NCBI GenBank assembly: GCA_020847735.1 | Contig: JADLBL010000018.1 | Coordinates: forward strand, 1-64,000 | From: Candidatus Eisenbacteria bacterium | GTDB lineage: Bacteria; Eisenbacteria; RBG-16-71-46 | Length of the DNA: 64,000 bases | Direction: 5' to 3' | In this document: piece after piece, positions 47,595 to 56,785 of the stretch | How positions within the stretch are numbered: the first letter of the stretch is position 1 | Layout: every line of letters begins with the position of its first letter | Notes under the pieces: generated by a model | Databases searched by the model: none | Seen by the model: only the letters and a program-made list of their open reading frames with translations | What the model was told of the DNA's origin: nothing | Made by a program: the position numbers and the translations under genes

Positions 47595-49691
47595 ATGCCC
47601 CGACCGTTCGCCCGACCCGCCCTCGCAGCCGCCTTTGTGATCGTCTGCGCCGCGCTGCCCGCGCTCGCCGACGAGGGCATGTGGACGTTCGACAACCCGC
47701 CGCTTTCGCTGCTCGAAGCCCGCTACGGCTTCACTCCCACGCCGCAATGGCTCGAGCATCTGCAGCGCGCTAGCGTCAGCTTCGGCGGCGGCTCGGGCGC
47801 GTTCGTCTCGCCCGACGGGCTCGTGCTCACCAACCACCACGTCGCGCGTGGACAGCTCTTCAAGATGTCCACGCCCGGGAAGGACTACCTGCGCGACGGC
47901 TTCTTCGCGCGCACGCGCGCAGAGGAGATGCGCTGTCCCGATCTCGAGCTCAAGGTGCTCTGGTCCATGGAGAACGTGACGGCGGCCGTGAACGCGGCGC
48001 TCGACCCGAAGGCACCGGTCGAAGCGCGCAATGCCAGTCGCAAGGCCGTGCTGGCGAAGCTCGAACAGGAATCCACGAAGCGGACCGGGCTCAAGACCGA
48101 GTCGGTCGAGCTCTACGCGGGCGGCGAGTACTGGCTGTACCACTACCGCACGTACCGCGACGTGCGTCTCGTGTGCGCGCCCGAGGCGGCGATCGCGGAC
48201 TTCGGCGGCGACTTCGACAACTTCGGATATCCGCGGCACGACCTCGACTTCGCGTTCTTCCGGATTTACGAGGACGGCAAGCCGCTCCACCCCGCGGACT
48301 GGCTGCGCTGGAGCGCGAAGGGCGCGGGCGAGAACGAGCTCGTCTTCGTTTCGGGGTCGCCGGGCCGCACGAGCCGGCGCCTCACCGTCGCGCAGTACGA
48401 GGCTTCGCGCGACGTCGAACGGCCGCTGCGCATCCGGCTCCAGGAGATGCGCGTCGCGACCTACGAGGCGTGGGCGGCGAAGAGCCCCGAGCAGGCGCGG
48501 CAGGCCGAGCCCGCGCTCCGCGGGCTCCAGAACAACCTGAAACGCGAGCGTGGCTTCCTCGAAATCCTCTCCGACCCGGCGTTCCTCGCGCGCAAGCGCG
48601 CCGGCGAGGCGGCGCTGCGCGCGCGCGTCGCGGCCGACCCGGCGCTCGCCGCCGAGTGCGGCGACGCGTGGGACCGCATCGCCGCCGCGCAGGCGGCGCT
48701 GCGCGAGCGCGGACGGGCGCGGCGCTTTCACGACCTCTCGAGGCTCTCGCGCCTGGTGGACATCGCCAACGGAATCGTCCGGCTGACGGCCGAGATCGAG
48801 AAGCCCAACGGCCAGCGCTTCCGCGAATACCGCGACACGAACCTGCCGTCGCAGCGATTCCAACTCCTCTCGCCCGCCCCAGCCTACCCGGCGATGGAAG
48901 CCTACGTGCTCGCGGCGCACCTGCGGACCTGCCTCGATTCACTCGGCGCCGACGACCCGTTCGTCCGCGCGGCGCTCGGCGGTCGCCCGCCGGCCGAGGT
49001 GGCGGACGCGCTCATGAACGGCACGAAGCTGGGCGACGTCGCGGTGCGCCGGGCGCTGCTCGAGGGCGGGCGCAAGGCGGTCGAAGCCTCGACGGACCCG
49101 CTGATCGTGTGGGCGCGCGGGCTCGACCCGCAGTATCGCGAGGAACGCTCCTGGTTCGAGGACAAGGTCGAGGGCGTCGAGTCGCTCGAAGGCGCGAAGA
49201 TCGCGCGCGCACGATTCGCGCTCGATGGCCACTCGATCTACCCGGACGCGACCGGCACGCTGCGGCTCTCGTACGGGCGGGTCGCGGGCTACGAGCAGCT
49301 CACGACCGAGGTGCCGTGGGCGACCAACTTCTACTCGCTGTTCGGGCGCTCGGCGTCGTTCGGCGGCCGTCCGCCGTTCTCGATTCCGGCCTCCCTCCGT
49401 GCCGCCGGGAAGTCGCTGGAAATGGCGACGCCGCTCGACCTCGCGACCACGAACGACATCATCGGCGGCAACTCCGGCAGCCCGGTCGTGAACCGCGACG
49501 GCGAGTACGTCGGGCTGGTGTTCGACGGCAACATCCAGTCGTTCGCGTGGGAGTTCGGCTACACCGACGCGCAGGCGCGCTGCGTCTCGGTGGACTCGCG
49601 CGGGCTGATCGAGGCGCTGCGCAAGGCATGGCACATGGACGCGCTGGTCGAGGAACTGCTGCCCGCGGGCGGCGGGCGTTCGAACCGCTAG
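47595..49691 (+). CDS. S46-family dipeptidyl peptidase (DPP7-like)
   Basis: 698 aa secreted serine exopeptidase that removes dipeptides from oligopeptides. A signal peptide (about 1-27, ending LPALADEG) precedes a chymotrypsin-fold catalytic domain: LTNHHVARGQL with NHH at 80-82 and TNDIIGGNSGSPVVN with Ser627. The helical insert (about 255-400) is the family's lid. Eighteen residues after the serine is Gly (FDGN), as in DPP7, where DPP11 has Arg; this predicts preference for hydrophobic rather than acidic P1 residues. GAGGAAA precedes the ATG. S46 peptidases are typical of Bacteroidota and relatives. Transcribed separately from the YceI gene because of the terminator between. Confidence 0.94.
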   Translation: MPRPFARPALAAAFVIVCAALPALADEGMWTFDNPPLSLLEARYGFTPTPQWLEHLQRASVSFGGGSGAFVSPDGLVLTNHHVARGQLFKMSTPGKDYLRDGFFARTRAEEMRCPDLELKVLWSMENVTAAVNAALDPKAPVEARNASRKAVLAKLEQESTKRTGLKTESVELYAGGEYWLYHYRTYRDVRLVCAPEAAIADFGGDFDNFGYPRHDLDFAFFRIYEDGKPLHPADWLRWSAKGAGENELVFVSGSPGRTSRRLTVAQYEASRDVERPLRIRLQEMRVATYEAWAAKSPEQARQAEPALRGLQNNLKRERGFLEILSDPAFLARKRAGEAALRARVAADPALAAECGDAWDRIAAAQAALRERGRARRFHDLSRLSRLVDIANGIVRLTAEIEKPNGQRFREYRDTNLPSQRFQLLSPAPAYPAMEAYVLAAHLRTCLDSLGADDPFVRAALGGRPPAEVADALMNGTKLGDVAVRRALLEGGRKAVEASTDPLIVWARGLDPQYREERSWFEDKVEGVESLEGAKIARARFALDGHSIYPDATGTLRLSYGRVAGYEQLTTEVPWATNFYSLFGRSASFGGRPPFSIPASLRAAGKSLEMATPLDLATTNDIIGGNSGSPVVNRDGEYVGLVFDGNIQSFAWEFGYTDAQARCVSVDSRGLIEALRKAWHMDALVEELLPAGGGRSNR

Positions 49692-49825
49692 CCGGACCGG
49701 CGCCGCACCACGAGTGCCCAGCCCTCCGCGACGCGCCCGCGTTCGCGCCCGGGCGTCCGGCGCCCGCCGGACGCCCGGCAAGAATTTCCGGATTCCCGAG
49801 CGGGCGCGCTGGGCTCCCGGCTCCC

Positions 49826-49831
49826 TAGTGT
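49826..49831 (+). promoter_or_regulatory. -10-like TAGTGT of the DinB-like gene
   Basis: TAGTGT lies 53 nt before the GTG at 49885, giving a leader of roughly 45 nt that contains the GGAGAG ribosome site. Confidence 0.4.
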
Positions 49832-49884
49832 TCACCCCGCGTCGCGCATGGTGCGCGAAGCGATCGCACATGGAGAGCCGAACC

Positions 49885-50367
49885 GTGAAGACTCGTGCCC
49901 AGGAACTCGCCTCGACCCTCGAAGCCGGAGCCGCCGCCATCGCCGACTTCGCCAGCACCCTGACCGGCGCGGAGTGGCGAACCCCGCTTCCGAAGGACGG
50001 CCGCAAGGTGGGAGTCGTCGTTCACCACGTGGCCAGCATCTACCCGCTCGAAATCCAGCTGGCCCAGAAGCTCGCGGCCGGCGGGACCCTCTCCGACGTG
50101 ACCTGGGACGACGTGCATGCGCTGAACGCGAAGCACGCCCTGGAGAACGACGGAGCCACGAAGGAGGAGACGCTCGCGCTGCTGCGAACGAACGCCTCGT
50201 CGGCGGCCGACGCGGTCCGGGCGATGAGCGACGCGGAGCTCGACCGGCTCGCACCCAACTCGCTCTACGGCGGCGCGCCGCTCACGTGCCAGTTCATGCT
50301 CGAGGACCATGCCGTGCGCCACAGCTTCCACCACCTCGCCCGCATTCGCTCGGCGCTCAAGCGGTAG
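49885..50367 (+). CDS. DinB/DfsB-like four-helix protein
   Basis: 160 aa. It has the size and pattern of the DinB/YfiT four-helix bundle superfamily (includes mycothiol-dependent isomerases and bacillithiol transferases): a first metal-ligand region VVVHHVASIYP (about 43-53) and the C-terminal HAVRHSFHHLARI (about 144-156) that supplies two more histidines. The GTG at 49885 is preferred over the ATG at 49870 because GGAGAG is 7 nt before it, while the ATG has none. It probably binds a divalent metal and acts on a thiol adduct; the substrate is unknown. It converges with the ankyrin gene. Confidence 0.8.
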   Translation: MKTRAQELASTLEAGAAAIADFASTLTGAEWRTPLPKDGRKVGVVVHHVASIYPLEIQLAQKLAAGGTLSDVTWDDVHALNAKHALENDGATKEETLALLRTNASSAADAVRAMSDAELDRLAPNSLYGGAPLTCQFMLEDHAVRHSFHHLARIRSALKR

Positions 50368-50514
50368 CCGGAAGGCGGAACCGACGGGGCGCGGCGCAGG
50401 TTCGCCGTCGCCCCATCGGGCGCCGCCGCGCGATGGCCGGCGGGCGGACGGCGGCGGGCCGGGCTTCGGTCGGAAATCGCCGCGTCAGCGGCCCGTACGC
50501 GCGGCCGGGCCCGC

Positions 50515-51912
50515 TCAGGACTTCGGAGCGATGCCCCGCTCCCGCAGATGGGCCGCGACCGCGGCGCTGGCCAGGCCCGCCGGCGGTTCGCCCCAGCGGT
50601 TGAGTGACGCGGGCAGCGTCGCGCCCGCCGCGATCAGCGCATCGAGGACGGCCATGTAGTCCGCGTCGGCCGCACGGCAGTTCGACGAACCGTGCGCGGC
50701 CCAGGCGAGCGGCGAACTGCCATAGGTGCGATCGCGAAGCTCGACCGGTGCGCCCGCTTCGAGCAGGGCGCGCACGAACTCCGGGCGGCCGCGCCACGCG
50801 GCCCAGTGCAGGGCGGTGCCGCCGTGCGCGTGCTCGCGGGCGAGGTCGTAGCCGAGCGGGACGAGCACGGGGACCGCCGCCGGACTCCCCCACTCGGCCG
50901 CATGGAGCAGCGCGTCGGGCTCCTCGCGCAGGAGCTGCCCGCGCAGCGCGGAATCGGCGCCGAGCAAGCGACGCGCGCCGGCCTCGTCTCCTACCGCGCA
51001 TGCGGACAGCACCGCATCCACCGGCCGCAACGGATCCACGGCGCCGCCCGCATCGCGCAGCACTCCGCCCACCGCGACGTGGCCGGCGCGCATGGCCAGT
51101 TCGTACGGCGTGCGGCCGTCGGCGCGTCCGCGGCACGGGTCCGCGCCGTGCGCGAGCAGCAGACGCGCGACCTCCGCGGCCCTGCCGCGCGCGGCGACCG
51201 CGTGCAGGGGCGTCGAACGATGGTCGTAGCTCGGCACGTTCGGGTCGGCGCCGTGCTCGAGCAGCCACTGCATGCCTCGCGTCGCCGCCGCCGCGCCCGG
51301 CTGGCCTTCGTCGTAACCGCACAGGAAGTAGAGCACCGTGTTGTTCCACGGCTGGTGCGCGGCCGAGATCTCGGCGCCGTGCGCGAGGAGCAGCTCGAGC
51401 ACCTCGCGATGGTCGCGCTCGGCCGCGTGGTAGGTGGACTCGCCGTCGTTCGGGTTCGCGCCGCGCTCGAGCAGCAGCTTCACGATCCCGGCGTTGCCGC
51501 GCTCGCTGGCGCGGTAGAGCGCCGTCAGCTTCGACGTGCCGTCGTCCGCCAGCGTGAACGCGTGCGGGTCCGCGCCCGCCGCGAGCAGCCGACTGGCGAT
51601 CGCGACCGACGCCGTGCGTCGCGCGTCGTCGAGCACGGCGAGAGGCGAAGCGGCGACGCACTCGATCGGTGTCCAGGCGCCGTCGCGAAAGGGCGCCGTG
51701 GCGGTGGCGGGATCGTTCGCGAGCCGGCGAGCGACCGCGTCCTCGTCGCACGCGATGCACGCCGCGTGCAGGCTCGTGTGCGCGATATCCGGGTGAGCCT
51801 CGAGAAGGTCGCGCATCGCCGCGCCATCGCCGGCGTGGATCGCCTGCATGAAGCGCGCGATCGGCGCGGGCGGCGGTCCGGGCTTATCGGTCGGCGGCGT
51901 GGGATCGGACAA
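50515..51912 (-). CDS. Ankyrin-repeat protein
   Basis: 465 aa, no signal peptide, built of about nine ankyrin repeats. Clear units include STYHAAERDHREVLELLLAH, STPLHAVAARGRAAEVARLL and TALHWAAWRGRPEFVRALL, each with the TPLH-like turn and the GADPN-type loop. Ankyrin arrays bind proteins; the partner is unknown. The start is TTG 51912 (MSDPTPPTDK...), with GAGGG about 8 nt upstream; the first 15 residues are Pro-rich. It lies 11 nt downstream of the lipoprotein gene on the same strand and is probably in one operon with it. Confidence 0.88.
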   Translation of the reverse strand: MSDPTPPTDKPGPPPAPIARFMQAIHAGDGAAMRDLLEAHPDIAHTSLHAACIACDEDAVARRLANDPATATAPFRDGAWTPIECVAASPLAVLDDARRTASVAIASRLLAAGADPHAFTLADDGTSKLTALYRASERGNAGIVKLLLERGANPNDGESTYHAAERDHREVLELLLAHGAEISAAHQPWNNTVLYFLCGYDEGQPGAAAATRGMQWLLEHGADPNVPSYDHRSTPLHAVAARGRAAEVARLLLAHGADPCRGRADGRTPYELAMRAGHVAVGGVLRDAGGAVDPLRPVDAVLSACAVGDEAGARRLLGADSALRGQLLREEPDALLHAAEWGSPAAVPVLVPLGYDLAREHAHGGTALHWAAWRGRPEFVRALLEAGAPVELRDRTYGSSPLAWAAHGSSNCRAADADYMAVLDALIAAGATLPASLNRWGEPPAGLASAAVAAHLRERGIAPKS

Positions 51913-51922
51913 GTCCGGACCC

Positions 51923-52972
51923 TCAGGGCCTGCGGTTCGCCGCGGCCCGGTCCAGCGTGGACACGCCGGTCGAGGTCAGGTCCAGGCGGATGTCGTAGAG
52001 ACCGTGCGTGACCTGCCGGCCGACGTACGCCAGGCGCCGTTCCACGTCCCGCACCGGTCCGACACCCGGCGCCCATGTCACCGTGCCGTAGTCGAAGGCC
52101 CGGTACGAGCCGACGACATTGCCCATGGCGTCGGTCGCGTATCCGACACCATAGTCCAGAAGGTAGAGCACCTCGATCGCGTTACCGACCCGGCCGATGC
52201 CCGGCACCTCGACCGCGAGTCGGCGCTCGACCCGCGCGTTGAGCCACACGTCGCTCGCCAGCGAGGGGACAAGCTGGTGGCGGAACGTATGACCCGGACG
52301 CAGGGTGGCTTCGAGGAACTTCCAGGCGAGCAGCGTGTCAACGTCCCCGTAAGTGCCGATCCACGCCGGACCTTTGATCCACGCGTAGCCGTGAATGAAG
52401 AGTGGGAGCCAGTAGGCCACGCCGCCGTCGGTCGCGGGGGCCGCGGCGGGCGCGAGTGCCGCGATCCGCGCGCGCAGGTCGGGTCGCGCGGCCGCGAGGC
52501 TTGCGAGGAAGCGCGACCCGCTCCGCATGGGTCCGGTCGCGCGCAGGTTTGGTCCGCGCACCGGAACGAGCTCGGTCAGATTCTGCGCCTCGACGCCCGA
52601 TTCGGTCGTGATGCGTCCCTGGAACGCGAGCTGGAACGGATACTCCTGCAGCGCACCGGCCACCGGCGCGACCTCGTCGGCGAGCAGCGCGCGAGCGAGC
52701 CCGAAGGACACCTCGGGAACCGTTGCATTAGCCGCGAGCAACTCGAAAGGCTCCACCTCGAGCGGTTGCAGGGTGGTCTCGAACAGCCACCAGCGTCCGT
52801 CGTCGTTCGGCCAGCAGTTGGACATCGTGAGGCTGTTCGGATCGCCGGGGCCGCCGCCGGGGCCGGTGACGTCCTCCGGGCAGCCCGGGAACCCGAGCGT
52901 CGCCAATGCAGCCAGACAGAGCGCGGCGGGATGGCTCACCGCGCGCACGGAGCGTGGGGCGGACGAAGGCAC
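51923..52972 (-). CDS. Hypothetical lipoprotein
   Basis: 349 aa. The N terminus (hydrophobic core about 16-29) ends in LGFPGC, an acceptable lipobox, followed by an Asp/Gly/Pro linker (PEDVTGPGGGPGDPN) typical of outer-membrane lipoproteins of this group. The mature part has no recognised domain; it is rich in aromatic strands (YWLPLFIHGYAWIKGPAWIG) and suggests a beta-structured envelope protein. The GTG start is supported by GGAGGAA 9 nt upstream. TAGCCT (53017-53012, minus strand) is a possible -10 element, and a run of nine G (C on the transcript's template) lies in the leader. The ankyrin gene follows after 11 nt. Confidence 0.65.
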   Translation of the reverse strand: MPSSAPRSVRAVSHPAALCLAALATLGFPGCPEDVTGPGGGPGDPNSLTMSNCWPNDDGRWWLFETTLQPLEVEPFELLAANATVPEVSFGLARALLADEVAPVAGALQEYPFQLAFQGRITTESGVEAQNLTELVPVRGPNLRATGPMRSGSRFLASLAAARPDLRARIAALAPAAAPATDGGVAYWLPLFIHGYAWIKGPAWIGTYGDVDTLLAWKFLEATLRPGHTFRHQLVPSLASDVWLNARVERRLAVEVPGIGRVGNAIEVLYLLDYGVGYATDAMGNVVGSYRAFDYGTVTWAPGVGPVRDVERRLAYVGRQVTHGLYDIRLDLTSTGVSTLDRAAANRRP

Positions 52973-52995
52973 GAGGGGTTCCTCCTCTGGCTTCC

Positions 52996-53004
52996 GGGGG
53001 GGGG
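52996..53004. repeat. G9 homopolymer in a leader
   Basis: Nine consecutive G on the plus strand (C9 in the minus-strand transcript) between the putative -10 (53017-53012) and the ribosome site of the lipoprotein gene. Such tracts slip during replication and could vary leader length. Confidence 0.6.
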
Positions 53005-53011
53005 TGCCCGC

Positions 53012-53017
53012 AGGCTA
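53012..53017 (-). promoter_or_regulatory. -10-like TAGCCT of the lipoprotein gene
   Basis: On the minus strand TAGCCT lies 39 nt before the GTG at 52972. Confidence 0.35.
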
Positions 53018-53412
53018 CACCCGAACGCGCCCGGCGCAGCGGTGGGAATGGAAACTCGTCCAGCGGGAAGGAATCAGACGCCACGCGGGCCGGATTCGGG
53101 CGGCGTGCCGCTGGAGGTTGAGTAGCGGGGTCGAGTCCTGGGGACGCGCTGAAGCCGGCGCCTGCACGAGACAGCAGCCGGAGGCTCTCGATCGTCGCCG
53201 GACGGCTGCGCAACACCATCCGGAAAGGCGCTTGACGCCCCCCCTCCCCCCGGGGTGTTGGCTAGTCCCGACCCTCGCGCGGGATGCCGCTTTGATCGGG
53301 TTCATGGATCGCCGGCGACGGCGCGGCGAGCAACGGCTGGCAGTCACCCTCGGATCGAATCCGCCGAGCGGGCCGCCCGCCCACTCGCGTGTCCTTCGAT
53401 CGGAGGCCGCCC
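53018..53412. other. Divergent intergenic region
   Basis: No gene supported. It separates the minus-strand lipoprotein gene from the plus-strand secreted protein. A TTGACG (53229-53234) followed by a C-run and TAGTCC (53262-53267) could be a promoter for the plus-strand gene, but the 25-nt or longer spacing is too great for a classical pair. Confidence 0.4.
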
Positions 53413-54072
53413 GTGAGTCCGCATCGCTGGTATCCTCTGCTCCTCATGTTGCTCATCCCCGGCACTTCATCCGCGCTCCAACTTCGCTGGACCACCGGCT
53501 GGCAAAGGGCGGTGTTGTTCAACAACAAGGTCGTGGGCGCGCCACTGACGGATACCCGAGCGGTGAGCTGGGAGGACGAGACGGGGCTGGGCACCTACCT
53601 GGGATTCACGGAGAGTTCGCCGGAGTACGGCGTCCAGGCGTCAGAGATCCTCCAGATTGGTGGGACCTACTACTGGGGTGGCTACAACGGCGAAGAGCTG
53701 GTCTTCCGCAAGCTCAACTGGGGATCGCCTCCGACCACCGACTTCACGCTGGGGGATGTCGACTTCCTCGCGGTGGATCCGCCCCAGCTTCCCGTGCAAG
53801 TGCGGCTGCGGCTGGCGGAGTTGCGGCTCGGCCAGGGCACGGTGCGCTTCCGGATCGAGCTGCCGGCGCCGATGCAGGCCGAGGTCGCCGTCTTCGATGT
53901 GATGGGGCGGCTCGTTCGGCGGGTGACGGACAAGCCGCTCGTGGCCGGCACCAGCGAAGTCGCCTGGGATGGCCGCGACCGCAGCGGCGCGGTGGTGGGC
54001 TCGGGTGTCTACTTCGCGCGATTGCGTGCCGGCAGCGCTTCACAGGTCGTGCGTGTGCCGCTGGTGCGATGA
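53413..54072 (+). CDS. Secreted hypothetical protein with sorting domain
   Basis: 219 aa. The GTG at 53413 is chosen because CGGAGG lies 7 nt upstream and a signal peptide follows at once (WYPLLLMLLIPGTSSA). The mature N-terminal part (about 24-130) is aromatic- and Gly-rich (TTGWQRAVLFNNKVVG, LQIGGTYYWGGYNGEEL) with no recognised domain. The C-terminal 70 residues are the shared FlgD/type-IX-like module (VFDVMGRLVRRV, WDGRDRSGAVVGSGVYFARL). It is followed after 70 nt by another sorting-domain protein on the same strand, probably co-transcribed. Surface or released protein of unknown role. Confidence 0.78.
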   Translation: MSPHRWYPLLLMLLIPGTSSALQLRWTTGWQRAVLFNNKVVGAPLTDTRAVSWEDETGLGTYLGFTESSPEYGVQASEILQIGGTYYWGGYNGEELVFRKLNWGSPPTTDFTLGDVDFLAVDPPQLPVQVRLRLAELRLGQGTVRFRIELPAPMQAEVAVFDVMGRLVRRVTDKPLVAGTSEVAWDGRDRSGAVVGSGVYFARLRAGSASQVVRVPLVR

Positions 54073-54142
54073 ACGCAAGGCCGTCGAAGCGCCGCGTAAC
54101 GCGGAAGCGAGCAGCCGCCCCGATTGCAGACGAGGCTCGTTC

Positions 54143-56644
54143 GTGAACCGGCGTCATTCAGAGGTCGGGCCTGGTCGCTCCCCGGCACGCGTTGCGGCCC
54201 TGGTCGTGCTTTCGGTTCTACTGGGCCGCACTGGCGGCGTGGCAGCACAGTCGGCGGACCCCGACGCCTGGGTCGTGGATCCCACCGGTGCCGTGTCCGC
54301 GATCGAGCGGACGCCGGAGACCATTTATCTGGGCGGCTCGTTCTTCAATGTCGGCCCCCCCACGGGGCAGGGCTTGCCGACTCGAACCACCACCGGGGCG
54401 CCGTTCGAGAAGTATCCCCGTGTCGCGGGCACCGTCTCGGTCGTAGTCGCCGACGGCGAGCGCGGCTGGTTCATCGGCGGCACGTTCGAACGCGTGGGTG
54501 GACTTGCGCGCAAGAACCTCGCTTATGTGCACGCCGATGGCCGCGTCTCGTCGTGGGCTCCCGATCCGTCCGGATCGGTGTGGGCGCTGGCTCTCGATCG
54601 GGGGACGCTCTTCGTGGTCGGCAGCTTCGCAAACATTGCCGGCAAGCCGAGAAGCCGCGCGGCGGCGATCGACGTCGCCTCTCGCCGCGTCCTAGACTGG
54701 GATCCCGACGTCGGAGGTGGACCGGTGCTGGCGGTCGCAGTCGACTGCAACCGCGTCTACCTTGGCGGGTCGTTCAGCAGCATCGGCGGCCAGACTCGCT
54801 ACTCTCTCGCCGCGGTCGACCGTGAGGCAGGAGGTCCCACGTCGTGGGCGCCCGCCGGCAGCGGGGATCTAGTCTTCGCCATCGCAGTCGGGGGCGATGC
54901 GGTGTACGTGGGCGGACGGTTCCCGGTGATGTCGGGGCAGCTGCGCTCGCGTCTGGCGGCCTTCGACCGATCGACGAACGAGCTGCTGCCGTGGCGCTGG
55001 GAGATCGAGACGATTCCGGAGTGCTATGACTGCGGCAGCGGGCCATTCGTCCGCGCCATGGCCGTGGCGGGAGGCCGGTTGTACTTCGGAGGAGCGTTCA
55101 CACATGTGGATAGCACCGCCCGTTCGGGCCTCGCCGCCATTGAGCTCGAAACGCACGCGTTGACGGCCTGGGACCCGCAGGCAACCGGAGCGACGCCCTA
55201 CAATCTCTACGTCTACTCGATGGCGGTGCGCGGGGGCGTGGTGTACGTGGGAGGGAACTTCGACAGCCTGGGCGGCGCCGCCCACGCTTACGCCGGCGCG
55301 GTGGGTACCGCGCTCGGGCGAGCGATGGTCTGGTTCCCGAAGCCCAACGCGGATGTATATGCACTGGCGGCGACCGACCGCGCGGTCTATATCGGGGGCG
55401 ACTTCACCAGTGCCTGGAGCTGGCAACGGCGGAAGAACCTGGCAGCCCTGGACGCGCGCACGGGGGCGCTGACGAACTGGGACCCCGAGGCAGATGGCGG
55501 TGTGACGGCGATGAAGCTGTGTGGCAAGACGCTCTACGTGGCCGGCGCGTTCGACACGGTCGGACATGAGCCGCGCGAGGGGATCGCGGCCCTCGATGCC
55601 ACGACGGGGCTCGCGACGCCCTGGAATCCCGGGGTGGACGCGGCGCTTTCGCAACCGATCTGGTCGATGGCAATGCTCCACGGAACGCTGTTCCTGGGGG
55701 GGAACTTCTTTGGGGTCGGCGGAGAGGCGCGGCGCAACCTCGCGGCGGTCGACTCCGCCAGCGGGCGCGTCACGCGGTGGAACCCCGGCGCCAACAACAT
55801 CGTGACTGGCCTGGCGGTGCAGGGGGACACCTTGATCATCGGCGGAGGCTTCAAGACGCTCGGTGGATTGCCACGAGCCGGCCTCGCTGCCGTCGACACG
55901 GGCGGTACCGTCCTGACATGGCGTCCACGGGTTGACGCCGATGTCACTTCGCTCCTGCTCACGGATGGGAAGCTGATTGCGAGCGGCGTCTTCGCGGAGA
56001 CGCTCGGAGTGTGGAGGGTCCGCTGCGCGGAATTCGATCCGCAATCTGGGACGCACAAGCGGTGGATCGCGGAAGTGGACCGTGTGTTGTTCACACTGGC
56101 CTACGCCAACCACGTCTTGTATGTCGGGGGATTCTTCACGACGATCGGCGGTCAAGTTCGCAATGGCCTGGCCGCGCTGGATCTCGACACGGGCAAGGTA
56201 CTCGACTGGGATCCACAAAAGGACGCGGGTGCGGTCAACGCGCTGCAAGCCACCAACGATGCCATCTATGTTGGCGGAGGAGGGTTCCACCGCATCGGCG
56301 GCGACGGTCGCTCCGGGTTCGCGATCCTGACCCCGGCGGTGCCGCCCCCCGGCGGCGGACCACCCCTCGCGGGTGGTCACGCACTGGCACTCGCGCAGAA
56401 CGCGCCCAACCCCGCGCAGGGCTCGACGCTCGTCCGCTTCGAGATGGCCCGAGCCGGTCCCGTGTCGCTGGGGATCTACGATCTCGCGGGCCGCTGCGTC
56501 GCACGGCCGCTGCGCGGGGAAAGTCGCGCGGCCGGCCCTCACGAAATCGAGCTGCGCACCGACGGTTGGCCACCTGGGGTCTACTACGTTCGGATGGATG
56601 GTCTCGGCGAACACGCCGGCATGAGAATGGTGGTCATCCGATAG
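54143..56644 (+). CDS. Secreted beta-propeller repeat protein with sorting domain
   Basis: 833 aa. The GTG has GAGG 9 nt upstream; a signal peptide (about 16-36, ending GVAAQS) follows. The body is about 14 copies of a roughly 50-residue repeat, consensus VYVGGxFxxIGG...LAAVDxxTG...WxP (for example VYLGGSFSSIGGQTRYSLAA and LYVGGFFTTIGGQVRNGLAA), predicted to form two seven-bladed propellers. A Pro/Gly linker (about 735-748) leads to the FlgD/type-IX-like module (IYDLAGRCVARPL, PPGVYYVRMDG). Propellers of this type are common in FCB-group secretomes; a binding role is a guess. It shares orientation and probably promoter with the small secreted protein upstream. Confidence 0.88.
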   Translation: MNRRHSEVGPGRSPARVAALVVLSVLLGRTGGVAAQSADPDAWVVDPTGAVSAIERTPETIYLGGSFFNVGPPTGQGLPTRTTTGAPFEKYPRVAGTVSVVVADGERGWFIGGTFERVGGLARKNLAYVHADGRVSSWAPDPSGSVWALALDRGTLFVVGSFANIAGKPRSRAAAIDVASRRVLDWDPDVGGGPVLAVAVDCNRVYLGGSFSSIGGQTRYSLAAVDREAGGPTSWAPAGSGDLVFAIAVGGDAVYVGGRFPVMSGQLRSRLAAFDRSTNELLPWRWEIETIPECYDCGSGPFVRAMAVAGGRLYFGGAFTHVDSTARSGLAAIELETHALTAWDPQATGATPYNLYVYSMAVRGGVVYVGGNFDSLGGAAHAYAGAVGTALGRAMVWFPKPNADVYALAATDRAVYIGGDFTSAWSWQRRKNLAALDARTGALTNWDPEADGGVTAMKLCGKTLYVAGAFDTVGHEPREGIAALDATTGLATPWNPGVDAALSQPIWSMAMLHGTLFLGGNFFGVGGEARRNLAAVDSASGRVTRWNPGANNIVTGLAVQGDTLIIGGGFKTLGGLPRAGLAAVDTGGTVLTWRPRVDADVTSLLLTDGKLIASGVFAETLGVWRVRCAEFDPQSGTHKRWIAEVDRVLFTLAYANHVLYVGGFFTTIGGQVRNGLAALDLDTGKVLDWDPQKDAGAVNALQATNDAIYVGGGGFHRIGGDGRSGFAILTPAVPPPGGGPPLAGGHALALAQNAPNPAQGSTLVRFEMARAGPVSLGIYDLAGRCVARPLRGESRAAGPHEIELRTDGWPPGVYYVRMDGLGEHAGMRMVVIR

Positions 56645-56785
56645 GCGCCGCCGGCAAGATCGTGCCGCAGTCGCCCACCTCGACGCCTCGCCCCTGCTGT
56701 GCTCAATTACCGTGAATCGGGGCCTCTCCGGCCCCACGGCATCGCGCACGAACCGAGCGGCACCGCTCCGACCGAGGAACGCCCC

